From NCBI GenBank assembly GCA_003151155.1, contig PLWX01000272.1:1448-59391 (forward strand): a stretch of DNA of 57,944 nt, in the 5' to 3' direction. Positions within the stretch are counted from its first letter, which is position 1. The number at the start of each line of letters is the position of its first letter. This document shows positions 34,114 through 42,389 of the stretch, in pieces. Source of the stretch: Acidobacteriaceae bacterium. GTDB taxonomy: Bacteria > Acidobacteriota > Terriglobia > Terriglobales > Acidobacteriaceae. Under the pieces are notes generated by a model. The model had not been told where the DNA came from, searched no databases, and saw nothing but the letters and a program-made list of their open reading frames with translations. The position numbers were made by a program, and so were the translations under genes.

Positions 34114-36114
34114 TCACCGCGGTGCTGCATCCACCGTCGGCAAGTCGGTGGCTTCCCGTGGACCTTCATAAGCCTGGTTGCCGGTGTGGCTGCGCTGCTG
34201 CTCTGCCGCTTCATTCAGTTCTTTGAAGATCGCACGCTCCGCCTCTGCTTTTTCCGGAAGCTTGGCACGCGCGTAGGCCTTGGCCAGGTTGAAATGGATC
34301 TCCGCACTTTTCGGCGAAATCTTGCTGGCGCTCTCCAACTCACGGACTGCATTCTCGATCTGGCCCATTTCGAGCGCGGCGCGTCCCAGCAAATAGTGGG
34401 CCTCCGCAGAACCCGGCGCTAGTTTCAGTGCTTCTTGAGCGGGTGCGAGCACATCCGCCGGATGACGCTGGCGCAACGCGATCGAAGCCAGTCGCACATA
34501 GGGCAATTCACTCTTCGGAGAGATCTTCAACTCCGCCCGCATCTCCGTCTCGGCCTCTTCGAAGCGAGAGATCGCAATCAGCGCCGTTCCGTATGCATAG
34601 TGCAAGAACGGCATGTTCGGCGCCTGCTTTAACATCGCCTGGAAATTCGCAAATGCCTGTTCGTATTGGCTGGATTGCAACAACCCAGCCGTCTCTCCCG
34701 CCTTATCCACAATGGATCTTCGTTCATCAGCAACCTGCTCTGGGAAGAGCGGAATGCGCAGCAGTGTCATTCCCATCACGAATTTCACTTTTTTGGCCAG
34801 AGGTCCCGTGGTCATCGTCGTCGAGGCTTCAAGCGCCGAAGCCCGCTCGAATTGGGCGCTGCGATTCAGCAGCATCGCCAGCCGATAGTTCGCCTGCTGC
34901 ACCGATTCCGCGGTTCCTCCGAATCCCAATTCACGTCCGCGTTGCAGATGGATCAGCGCATTGTCGTAATCCTTCATCTCGAACTCAGAAAGACCCAATA
35001 CAGCCCATGCGGTGCCATCGTTGGGCTTGCCTTGCAGCCAGGCCTTCAGGGCTGCAATGGCCTCGGGAAAGCGGTTGCTCGTGTACTCCACCATCGCGTC
35101 GCGCCATCCCGCACCTTCGATGTCGCCGGCGGTCGCATTTCTGCCGAAACGATTTGCATAGAGCCGGGCGAGCGCAGCATTGACTTCAGGTGCCTTCGGT
35201 GCAAGCTGTGCCGCTTTGGCCGAGGCCTGTCGCGCCGCATCGGTTCGCTTCAAGCGAGCTTCCAGCGAACTGATCTCCGCCAGTGGCAACGCGCTCTCCG
35301 GAGAGATCTTTGTCTCCATCCGTTGTTGTTGCAGAGCATCTTCGAGTCGGCCGCCACTCGCCAACGCCCTCCCCAGCGCATAGTGCACGAAGGGAGTGTT
35401 CGGGTAGCTTTTTGCCAGCGCGGCGAGAGATTCGATTGACTTGAACGCGTCACCCTTCGCCATGAGCGCGGCCGCTTCACCCGCCGCATGCAATAACGCA
35501 TCTTGTGAAGGGTCAATCTCCATCGGGAGTAACGGCACCCGCAGCATCGCCATGCCCAGCGCGTTGCGTACTTGTTCCGGAATTTGTGCTTCCGTGAACG
35601 AAGCGGCGAGCAGTGTCGAGGCGGAATCGAACTCACCCGCCTTGATGCGTAGCAATCCAAGGTGATAGGTCGCGACCCGAGCGATCTCCGGATCATCGGC
35701 ACCGCCGAGTGCCTGGCCCTTTTCCAGATGGGTTCGCGAATCCGCGTAATCCTTTATTTCGAAGTCGCACAGCCCGAGGAAATTCCACGCCGCCCCCATC
35801 CCTGGAAGCAATTCCACAACTTTCTGAAAACTGGGGCGCGCTTCGGCAAAATGTTTTTCTTCGTAACGTAGGGTGCCGAGATACCACCAGCCTTCTGCCC
35901 AATCCGGACGGGCCTGTACTGCACCCTGGTAGCCTCGAATGGCCTCATCGGTCTTTCCGGCTTCGCGCGCCGCTGCCGCGGCCGTCGCCAACGGCTGAAA
36001 GTCGGTGGCAGCAGGTGGTGCGTCCTGTGCGAACGCAGCGAATACACTCCCGCACACCACAACGAGGATCCAAAGCTGCTTGAGCGCGGAGAGGCCGATC
36101 CGGTGCGTGGTCAT
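34114..36114 (-). CDS. Secreted TPR repeat protein
   Basis: A 666-residue exported protein: signal peptide about 1-29 (ending AAFAQ), then TPR repeats over nearly the whole length, in two similar halves (LGTLRYEEKHFAEARPSFQKV in the first; LGLSEFEMKDYDNALIHLQRG in the second; each followed by AMLRVPLLP or TLLRIPLFP). This internal duplication of about 270 residues is visible in the pairing of the two LRxPLxP segments. TPRs mediate protein contacts; the partner is likely the CRTAC1 protein encoded divergently 88 bases away. Confidence 0.85.
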   Translation of the reverse strand: MTTHRIGLSALKQLWILVVVCGSVFAAFAQDAPPAATDFQPLATAAAAAREAGKTDEAIRGYQGAVQARPDWAEGWWYLGTLRYEEKHFAEARPSFQKVVELLPGMGAAWNFLGLCDFEIKDYADSRTHLEKGQALGGADDPEIARVATYHLGLLRIKAGEFDSASTLLAASFTEAQIPEQVRNALGMAMLRVPLLPMEIDPSQDALLHAAGEAAALMAKGDAFKSIESLAALAKSYPNTPFVHYALGRALASGGRLEDALQQQRMETKISPESALPLAEISSLEARLKRTDAARQASAKAAQLAPKAPEVNAALARLYANRFGRNATAGDIEGAGWRDAMVEYTSNRFPEAIAALKAWLQGKPNDGTAWAVLGLSEFEMKDYDNALIHLQRGRELGFGGTAESVQQANYRLAMLLNRSAQFERASALEASTTMTTGPLAKKVKFVMGMTLLRIPLFPEQVADERRSIVDKAGETAGLLQSSQYEQAFANFQAMLKQAPNMPFLHYAYGTALIAISRFEEAETEMRAELKISPKSELPYVRLASIALRQRHPADVLAPAQEALKLAPGSAEAHYLLGRAALEMGQIENAVRELESASKISPKSAEIHFNLAKAYARAKLPEKAEAERAIFKELNEAAEQQRSHTGNQAYEGPREATDLPTVDAAPR

Positions 36115-36202
36115 GTAAGAATTCGCGGGTTACGTTCGAAAATTAGCATAAACCAACCTCACCACAAGCCGGGGCTTTTCGCAGCATGGTATTGTTTTCA
36201 AG

Positions 36203-37927
36203 ATGGCGCGGCAGAAGCATTCACATCCTCTGAATTGGCGGCCGACAGCCATTTCCCGTCGCGCATTCCTGCAAGGTGCATCGCTGCTCGCCGGTGGACT
36301 TACTTTCGGAAACCTGCCTCTCTTCGCAGCCGGCGCGCCACCAACCTTCGAGGAAATCTCTCCCGCGGCCAGTGGTGTTCAATGGGTGCACACCGCCGGA
36401 AAGTCTTCCGAACGATTCTTACCGGAGACCAGCGGCGCCGGTTGTGCCTTTCTCGACTACGACAACGATGGCTGGATGGACCTCTACCTTATTAATAGCG
36501 GGAAGTGCGATTTCTGGACCCCTCCGCAACCGATTCGCAACGCGCTTTATCGCAACAATCGTGATGGCACCTTTACCGACGTAACCGAGAAGGCCGGCGT
36601 TGCCGGCTACGGCTATGGGATGGGCGTAGCGGTTGGGGATTACGACGGCGACGGCTTTCCTGATATCTACATCACGTCGTACGGCCGCAACATTCTCTAT
36701 CACAACAACGGTAATGGCACCTTTACCGACGTCACCGATAAAGCCGGTGTCGCGCTGCCGGGCTGGAGTTCCAGCGCCGTCTGGTTCGACTACGACAACG
36801 ATGGCCGTCTCGATCTCTTCGTCTGCGGCTTTGTCGAGTTCAACAAAACGCTAAGCTGCGGCGTCGATAAAGATAACGTTCACCACTACTGCATCCCGCG
36901 CATCTTCAAACCGCTCCGCAGTACGCTCTTCCACAACAACGGTGACGGCACCTTTACCGATGTCAGCAAAGAAACCGGCATTGCGGAACATCTCTGCAAA
37001 GCCTGGGGCGTGGTCGCGACCGATATCAATAACGACGGTCGTATGGATCTCTTCGTCTCGAACGACACGGTTGCGAACCTGCTCTTAGTCAATCGCGGTG
37101 GCCGCTTCGAAGACATCGGTCTGTCCTCAGACGTTGCCTACAGCGCCGATGGCCGCGCGCGCTCCGGCATGGGCGTGGATTCCGCCGACTATGACGAAGA
37201 TGGCTGGATGGATATCTTCCTTGCGAATATTGACGAAGAGGTCTTCTCCCTCTATCACAACAATCACGACGAAACGTTTGAGGACGTTGCCACTCCGGCC
37301 GGCATTGGTATGGCGACGCGCTGGATGAGCGGATGGGGGCTGAAGTTCTTCGACTACGACAACGACGGCGACCTGGATCTCATCTTATCGAACGGCTTTC
37401 CCGACGACCTGGTCGATGAGCTTTCACAACAAGTCACCTACAAAGAACCGCTCCTGCTTTTTCGTCACGAAGGCAAGACTTTTAAGAACGTGAGCGCGCA
37501 GAGTGGTCCCGTATTTTCCAAAACTTTCGCCGCCCGTGGCCTGGCGCTCGGCGATTTCAATAACGATGGCGCTGTCGACGTGCTAATCAGCAACAACGAT
37601 GCGCCGCCCATCCTCCTGCGCAACAATGTCGGCAGTCAGAACCATTGGCTCGGTGTGAGGTTGATAGGGAAGAAGTGCAACGCCGATGCCGTGGGTGCGC
37701 GCATCACCTGGCAGGCTGGGGATCTGAAACGCTCGCGTATGAAAGTCGGCGGGGGGAGTTTCTTATCGGCACACGATCCTCGGGTCGTGCTCGGCATCGG
37801 CAAGCGTGCAAAGATCGATTGGCTGGAAGTGAAATGGCCGCTGCCGAGCGGCGCCGTCGAGCGCTTTACCGACCTTCCTCTCGATCGCTACATCACGATC
37901 GTTGAAGGTACAGGGAAGTGGAAGTAG
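36203..37927 (+). CDS. CRTAC1-family FG-GAP/UnbV protein with Tat signal
   Basis: A 574-residue protein. The N-terminus has a twin-arginine signal ([15 protein letters not shown] at about 18-32), so it is exported already folded, unlike its Sec-exported relatives in the window. FG-GAP loops include [60 protein letters not shown] and [10 protein letters not shown], followed by the UnbV domain ([40 protein letters not shown]). It is divergent from the TPR gene at 34114. The role of the family is unknown in bacteria. Confidence 0.9.
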   Translation: MARQKHSHPLNWRPTAISRRAFLQGASLLAGGLTFGNLPLFAAGAPPTFEEISPAASGVQWVHTAGKSSERFLPETSGAGCAFLDYDNDGWMDLYLINSGKCDFWTPPQPIRNALYRNNRDGTFTDVTEKAGVAGYGYGMGVAVGDYDGDGFPDIYITSYGRNILYHNNGNGTFTDVTDKAGVALPGWSSSAVWFDYDNDGRLDLFVCGFVEFNKTLSCGVDKDNVHHYCIPRIFKPLRSTLFHNNGDGTFTDVSKETGIAEHLCKAWGVVATDINNDGRMDLFVSNDTVANLLLVNRGGRFEDIGLSSDVAYSADGRARSGMGVDSADYDEDGWMDIFLANIDEEVFSLYHNNHDETFEDVATPAGIGMATRWMSGWGLKFFDYDNDGDLDLILSNGFPDDLVDELSQQVTYKEPLLLFRHEGKTFKNVSAQSGPVFSKTFAARGLALGDFNNDGAVDVLISNNDAPPILLRNNVGSQNHWLGVRLIGKKCNADAVGARITWQAGDLKRSRMKVGGGSFLSAHDPRVVLGIGKRAKIDWLEVKWPLPSGAVERFTDLPLDRYITIVEGTGKWK

Positions 37928-38008
37928 TCAGCCGCGTACAAAAAGATACTCCGAGTAGCTATCGAAACCCCTTATCCCCGGTCTATAGTGTCGCTGGGTG
38001 AACATCGA

Positions 38009-39667
38009 ATGCGCACTGCAGGTTGGGGTTTTTCGCTGAGCGTCTTGCTGACCGGCGCAATCCTCGCAGCGCAAACCGCGCCCCCATCTTCGAGCGCGAC
38101 CGACCAGCCCACTACCGTGATCCGCTCTAACACGCGCTTGGTTCAAGTGAGCGTGGTAGTTCGAGACAAGTCGGGAAAGCCCGTCACTCATCTGACGAAA
38201 GAAGACTTCACAGTCTTTGACGAAGGACGCCCGCAGCACATCGCTTTTTTCGGAAGCGAAGCGCCGGCTGTTCCGGCTCCAGTCACTCCCGGGCATCTGC
38301 CTCCGAACTTCTTCACGAATCGCTTCGATCTCAAGGGACAGGATCCTGGCCAGGTCACCATCGTTCTCTTCGATACCCTCAACACTTCTTTCGAAGATCA
38401 GGCGTGGGTGCGCGGACAAATCATCCGATTCCTTCAGCACGTCAGTCCCGAAGACCACGTCGCGCTTTATGGACTCAATACCCTGCTGATCGTCCTTCAG
38501 GATTTCACCCAGGATTCTTCCGCGCTTCTCAATGCCGTGAAGAGTTTTACTCCGAAGGAGCTTGCCGCTTTCGATGTGTCCCACCCGGGCGACTTTGACG
38601 TTCCCGCGCTCCACGACGATCCTGCGTGGATGAAATTCCAGGCTCGTGTGAATGAGGCCAACCAGATGATCTCGGATCAATACAAGGTCAATCGGGTGAA
38701 CGCCACTATTGCGGCCATCGAATCCATCGCGAACCATGTCGCCGGTATTCCCGGCCGCAAAAACCTGGTGTGGGTTTCGGGAGGGTTCCCAATGGAGATT
38801 GGGATGGGCGTCATTGCTCCCGATCGCGACACACGGCTGTTGAATCCCAATGCGGCCAAGGCGTTGAGCAGCGTCAGTATGGCGATCTATCCGATCGATG
38901 CCCATGGTATTGAGAATCCCGGGATGGGACCATCCATGCAAAGTCCCGGTAAGGCGAACGAATCCTTTTTCGAGCGACAGTCAAACCGGGATTCCTTCCG
39001 CCTGCTTGCCGATGCCACCGGTGGCAAAGCGTTTTATGGGAGCAACGATGTTGCTGACGCCGCGCGGCGTGCCTTCGACGATGGCCGCTATTCCTACACC
39101 CTGGGTTTTTATCCAGACCACGGAAAATGGGATGGAAAATATCGCAAGATCAAGGTCACGCTCAAAACGCCCGCAGCCCAGGTTCGCTATCGCAAAGGAT
39201 ATTTTTCTTATCCCGACCGCCCCGCCGACGAAGAGAAAATCAAGGCCGAGTTGCTGGATGTTGCAGTCAGTCCACTGGACGCGACCAATCTTGCCATGCT
39301 CATCAGCGTCAAGCCGGTCGCGCCGCCGGAAAAACGCGATCTTGACTTGCGCATCGAGATGGATCCCAAACAATTCCTGCTCTCGTTTGCAGACGGGCAC
39401 GACACCGGAGCGCTCGATATGTACTACCTGCAGCGCGACGCGCAAGGCAAAATCCTGGCCGCCGACAAACATCGTTTGGGATTGAGCTTTGAACCGAAGC
39501 AGTATGAATTTCTAGCGAAGGCAGGAATTATCTTCGAGAGCCACTTAACCATGCAGGCGGATACCAGCGAGATTCGCGTCGTCATCCGCGATGCCGGCTC
39601 CGGCGCCATGGGGTCGGTCACCATGCCGGTGAAGTCCTTCGCTCCACCCACTCCCGCTGCCAACTAA
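38009..39667 (+). CDS. VWFA-related protein of acidobacterial type
   Basis: A 552-residue exported protein with a signal peptide (about 5-22) and a VWFA-related domain of the type seen mainly in Acidobacteria: NTRLVQVSVVVRDKSGKPV and LTKEDFTVFDEG open it, then VTIVLFDTLNT at the place of the metal-site strand, and GRKNLVWVSGGFP. The canonical DxSxS motif is altered to DTLNT. The C-terminal part (YTLGFYPDHGKWDGKYRKI, VRYRKGYF) is also typical. ATG 38009 is preferred over GTG 37988. Function is unknown; secreted adhesion or scaffolding is a guess. Confidence 0.9.
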   Translation: MRTAGWGFSLSVLLTGAILAAQTAPPSSSATDQPTTVIRSNTRLVQVSVVVRDKSGKPVTHLTKEDFTVFDEGRPQHIAFFGSEAPAVPAPVTPGHLPPNFFTNRFDLKGQDPGQVTIVLFDTLNTSFEDQAWVRGQIIRFLQHVSPEDHVALYGLNTLLIVLQDFTQDSSALLNAVKSFTPKELAAFDVSHPGDFDVPALHDDPAWMKFQARVNEANQMISDQYKVNRVNATIAAIESIANHVAGIPGRKNLVWVSGGFPMEIGMGVIAPDRDTRLLNPNAAKALSSVSMAIYPIDAHGIENPGMGPSMQSPGKANESFFERQSNRDSFRLLADATGGKAFYGSNDVADAARRAFDDGRYSYTLGFYPDHGKWDGKYRKIKVTLKTPAAQVRYRKGYFSYPDRPADEEKIKAELLDVAVSPLDATNLAMLISVKPVAPPEKRDLDLRIEMDPKQFLLSFADGHDTGALDMYYLQRDAQGKILAADKHRLGLSFEPKQYEFLAKAGIIFESHLTMQADTSEIRVVIRDAGSGAMGSVTMPVKSFAPPTPAAN

Positions 39668-39670
39668 CTT

Positions 39671-40834
39671 CTATTCCGGATACGCCCCACCCGCGCGCAC
39701 CACGCGTATGCGATGGTCCGTAAATGCGTAATGCATTTCCGGCACGTTGACCTTCGGCATGTGGCAGCTCGAACATTCCTTCGTTGCTACCTGGCACACC
39801 GCGCCCGCATGGTCGTCTGTCTTCTTCATTCCCGCCGCGTGGCAGTTCACGCAGAATCGGTCGTAAGCCGCAGCTTCCGTCACAAGTTGCTGGTGCGGAT
39901 CGTGACACGCGGGGCAGGTCAGTCGCGCATCGCCATTTCCCCAACACTTGCTTTGCTCCAGGCGATACGGTTGCGATTTCGCCGTCGCGACACCCTTCGC
40001 TTCCGTAATCTTCACATCCCAGAACGTGGCATGGCATGCTCCGCAGAAGTCCACCGTGTCCGGCGGATCGAGTTGTGCCGCGTTGAAGATTGTCCCGCGT
40101 GCCGCATCCGGAGTTCCCGCTACGTTTGCCATCTGCGCTGCTGCCACATGCTTCGCGCCCGGCCCATGGCACGCTTCGCAGGTCACGCCGAGCATCAACT
40201 TTTGTTCGTCGAAGTGTGTGCCCATCGTGGCCGCGGTGGTATGGCACGCAAAACATCGCTCGATTTCTTCTGCGGGAACTTTGCGTTCCATGGCTTCTTG
40301 CAAATCCTTCGGAGCATCCAACTCGCGCCCCGGCGTGAAGTGCAGGTTTTTCAGCGTGTCGAAGTAGGTGACTCGCGCTTCATAGAATTTCCCGTCATCT
40401 TTTTTGAAGAGATACGACTGTCCGACCCGTCCCGTGCCAAACGCCCATACCAGGGGGAACGAAAGCGAGTGGGTACCATCGGAAACCGTATAGACACTCT
40501 TCGATCCCTCGCTTCGGATCTCATAAGCGAATTGCCCGACGTTGAAATTCAGCTTCGCAGTTGCGCGCAGAATGTCGGCGTCTCCCGCATGCGCGGCTGT
40601 CTTCGCCATCGAAGTATTTTTCTGTGCCGCAACTTTGCCGGCATGACACGACGCACACACCTGCGACCCGACATACTCTTCTCTGGAGGTGACGTTCCGG
40701 GTAGGCCAGAATCCCGGTTCAGCGAGGTGGTCGGGCGTCGATAGCTGTGCAAAGAGGGAAGGCAGGGCGAGAACGTGAAACGCAACGATCAGGATCGCGC
40801 GCAGCAAAGAATGGACAATAAGCTTTGATCCCAC
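39671..40834 (-). CDS. Secreted seven-heme cytochrome c
   Basis: A 387-residue exported protein with a signal peptide (about 1-29, ending LPSLFAQ) and seven CXXCH motifs in order: CASCH, CFACH, CEACH, CGACH, CPACH, CVNCH and CSSCH. The spacing and the ending (CSSCHMPKVNVPEMHYAFTDHRI) are those of the c554/NrfA-related multiheme style. No CXXCK active-site motif is present, so an electron carrier is more likely than a nitrite reductase. It starts at a GTG and converges with the VWFA gene, three bases apart. Confidence 0.9.
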   Translation of the reverse strand: MGSKLIVHSLLRAILIVAFHVLALPSLFAQLSTPDHLAEPGFWPTRNVTSREEYVGSQVCASCHAGKVAAQKNTSMAKTAAHAGDADILRATAKLNFNVGQFAYEIRSEGSKSVYTVSDGTHSLSFPLVWAFGTGRVGQSYLFKKDDGKFYEARVTYFDTLKNLHFTPGRELDAPKDLQEAMERKVPAEEIERCFACHTTAATMGTHFDEQKLMLGVTCEACHGPGAKHVAAAQMANVAGTPDAARGTIFNAAQLDPPDTVDFCGACHATFWDVKITEAKGVATAKSQPYRLEQSKCWGNGDARLTCPACHDPHQQLVTEAAAYDRFCVNCHAAGMKKTDDHAGAVCQVATKECSSCHMPKVNVPEMHYAFTDHRIRVVRAGGAYPE

Positions 40835-40901
40835 CCAGATACTCCCGTGCCGATTTTAGCGTCTGCTTATCGTTCAAGCACGAGCATCTCGCCAAAGCGT
40901 T

Positions 40902-41936
40902 TTACTGTCGACGCGATGTAGATCCGCGCACCACGAACTCAGGGTCAACCACGATCTCGGCCACGTATTTCGCTTTGCCCTCAATCTGGTCGATCACAGT
41001 CTTCGCTGCAATTTGTCCCATGTGTTTTAGCGGTTGGCGCACCGTCGTGAGCCCCGGATGGGTAAACGCGGCCACCGGTATATCGTCGAATCCCACCACC
41101 GACACATCTTCCGGAACACGCAGCCCTGCCTCGCGAAACGCCCAGATGGCGCCGATCGCCGAAAGATCGTTGTAGGCGAATAGCGCCGTGAACGGCTGCT
41201 TGCGTGCGAGCAGTTGCTTGGCAAACGGATATCCCAAATCCGGTGTCGACGCGTTGCTGTCGATCTGAACCGTCAATTCAGGATGAATCGTTAACCCCAG
41301 TTCCACGGCCACTTCCAGAATTGCGGCCCACCGGGCGCCCGAGTCGGAACTCACCGGATCGCCAATCAGAAACGCGATGCGTTCATGCCCAAGTTCCATG
41401 AGATGGGTCAGTGCCAGTCGGACGGCAAGCTTGTGATCGAGGATGATGTTGGTTACCCCTTTCACCCGCTCGTGTCCGGAGACAGCCACCGTCGGCAGGC
41501 CCGGCTCTTCGAGAATGGAAGTGTCTGTCGTGATGAAACCCTCCACCCCGCGCGTGATCAGCATTTTCGAATAACTCTGCAATACTTCGCGATCGTGGCG
41601 ATGACTGACCGCGAGGAAGAAATAATTGTTCTTCCTTAAATATTCTTCGACGCCGCTGATGATCATCCCGCCGTACGGGTCGCCAATCTCTTCCGCGATC
41701 ACCCCGATGGTGTAGGCCCGTTGCAGGCGCAGCGAACGCGCGAAATAATTCGGGCTGTATCCCATGTCGCGAGCGGTTGCCAGAATGCGTTGCTTAGTCG
41801 GTTCAGGAATCGACCGCGACGCTGCGGAGTTGTTGAGAACCGCCGACACCGTTCCTGAAGTCAGTCCGAGCCGCTGCGCAATCGTCTTCAGCGTAACTCT
41901 CGGTTCACTACCAGACGTCGTTTTCGTTCTGTTCAT
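40902..41936 (-). CDS. LacI-family transcriptional regulator
   Basis: A 344-residue regulator paralogous to that at 32479-33576. The helix-turn-helix is at about 15-36 (VTLKTIAQRLGLTSGTVSAVL), the hinge at YSPNYFARSLR, and the ligand domain shares EEIGDPYGGMIISGVEEYL, HRHDREVLQSY, GVEGFITTDTS and VVGFDDIPVAAFTHPGLTTVRQPL with the paralog. It is divergent from the TonB receptor and separated from it by the palindrome-rich control region, so it is the natural candidate repressor of the receptor locus. Confidence 0.92.
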   Translation of the reverse strand: MNRTKTTSGSEPRVTLKTIAQRLGLTSGTVSAVLNNSAASRSIPEPTKQRILATARDMGYSPNYFARSLRLQRAYTIGVIAEEIGDPYGGMIISGVEEYLRKNNYFFLAVSHRHDREVLQSYSKMLITRGVEGFITTDTSILEEPGLPTVAVSGHERVKGVTNIILDHKLAVRLALTHLMELGHERIAFLIGDPVSSDSGARWAAILEVAVELGLTIHPELTVQIDSNASTPDLGYPFAKQLLARKQPFTALFAYNDLSAIGAIWAFREAGLRVPEDVSVVGFDDIPVAAFTHPGLTTVRQPLKHMGQIAAKTVIDQIEGKAKYVAEIVVDPEFVVRGSTSRRQ

Positions 41937-42205
41937 TTACGGGAAGCCTGGGAATCAAAGTGCTATACCGCTCGGCTCATCCTACACGGACGCACCAAGG
42001 AGTTAACGTTTGGCGACATCCTTTGACTGCCTGTGAGGGGGCACGGGCAGGGAAGAGCTTGAGTTTGTATAGATTACAAAGCGCGAATCGCCTATCACAC
42101 TAAGCCTTAATTCAGAAAGTCGGCAAGCAATTCGTTCATCCGGCGGACTGATACGGGAATGTGCTTGCTGTTCATAATATGTCTAAACCTCGTTATTTCC
42201 GCTTT

Positions 42206-42221
42206 AGAATAACATTATTCT
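42206..42221. promoter_or_regulatory. Inverted repeat abutting TTGACA
   Basis: Seven-base arms AGAATAA and TTATTCT flank a 2-base centre and end two bases before a TTGACA -35 element, where a bound repressor or activator would contact RNA polymerase. Confidence 0.5.
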
Positions 42222-42263
42222 GTTGACAGCCACTCTCCCTTGGGATTAAAAGTCGATAGACCC

Positions 42264-42281
42264 TAATAGAAATCTATTAGC
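42264..42281. promoter_or_regulatory. Perfect inverted repeat (8-base arms)
   Basis: CTAATAGA and TCTATTAG flank AA, an 18-base dyad just downstream of the putative promoter, a typical place for a dimeric repressor. Confidence 0.5.
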
Positions 42282-42389
42282 GGTTATTGGATAGAAACGT
42301 CAACGAAACGTTCTTTACCTGGTCCCGCATTGAGTTTGGGCTCCGCGTCGATCAGGCTTCTATCAGTGCCACGAAACTGAGGGTGGAGC

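Larger units (their letters stand above)
41937..42389. promoter_or_regulatory. Palindrome-rich control region before the TonB receptor
   Basis: This 453-base stretch has no plausible gene and is AT-richer than its neighbours. It holds an inverted repeat AGAATAA-CA-TTATTCT (42206-42221), a TTGACA hexamer (42223-42228) with an A/T-rich -10 region about 17 bases later, a second and perfect inverted repeat CTAATAGA-AA-TCTATTAG (42264-42281), and an AACGTT core in GAAACGTTCT (42305-42314), which resembles the central CG operators of LacI proteins. The layout, with a LacI gene divergent on the left, fits operator control of the receptor. Confidence 0.6.

Noticed and set aside
36419..37400. Regularly spaced near-identical motifs that could suggest a CRISPR or DNA repeat
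   Set aside because: They are the codons of FG-GAP calcium loops (DYDNDG type), unevenly spaced and coding.
39671..40834. Nitrite reductase NrfA for the seven-heme cytochrome
   Set aside because: All seven motifs are CXXCH and none is the CXXCK active-site form of typical NrfA, so only a multiheme carrier is claimed.
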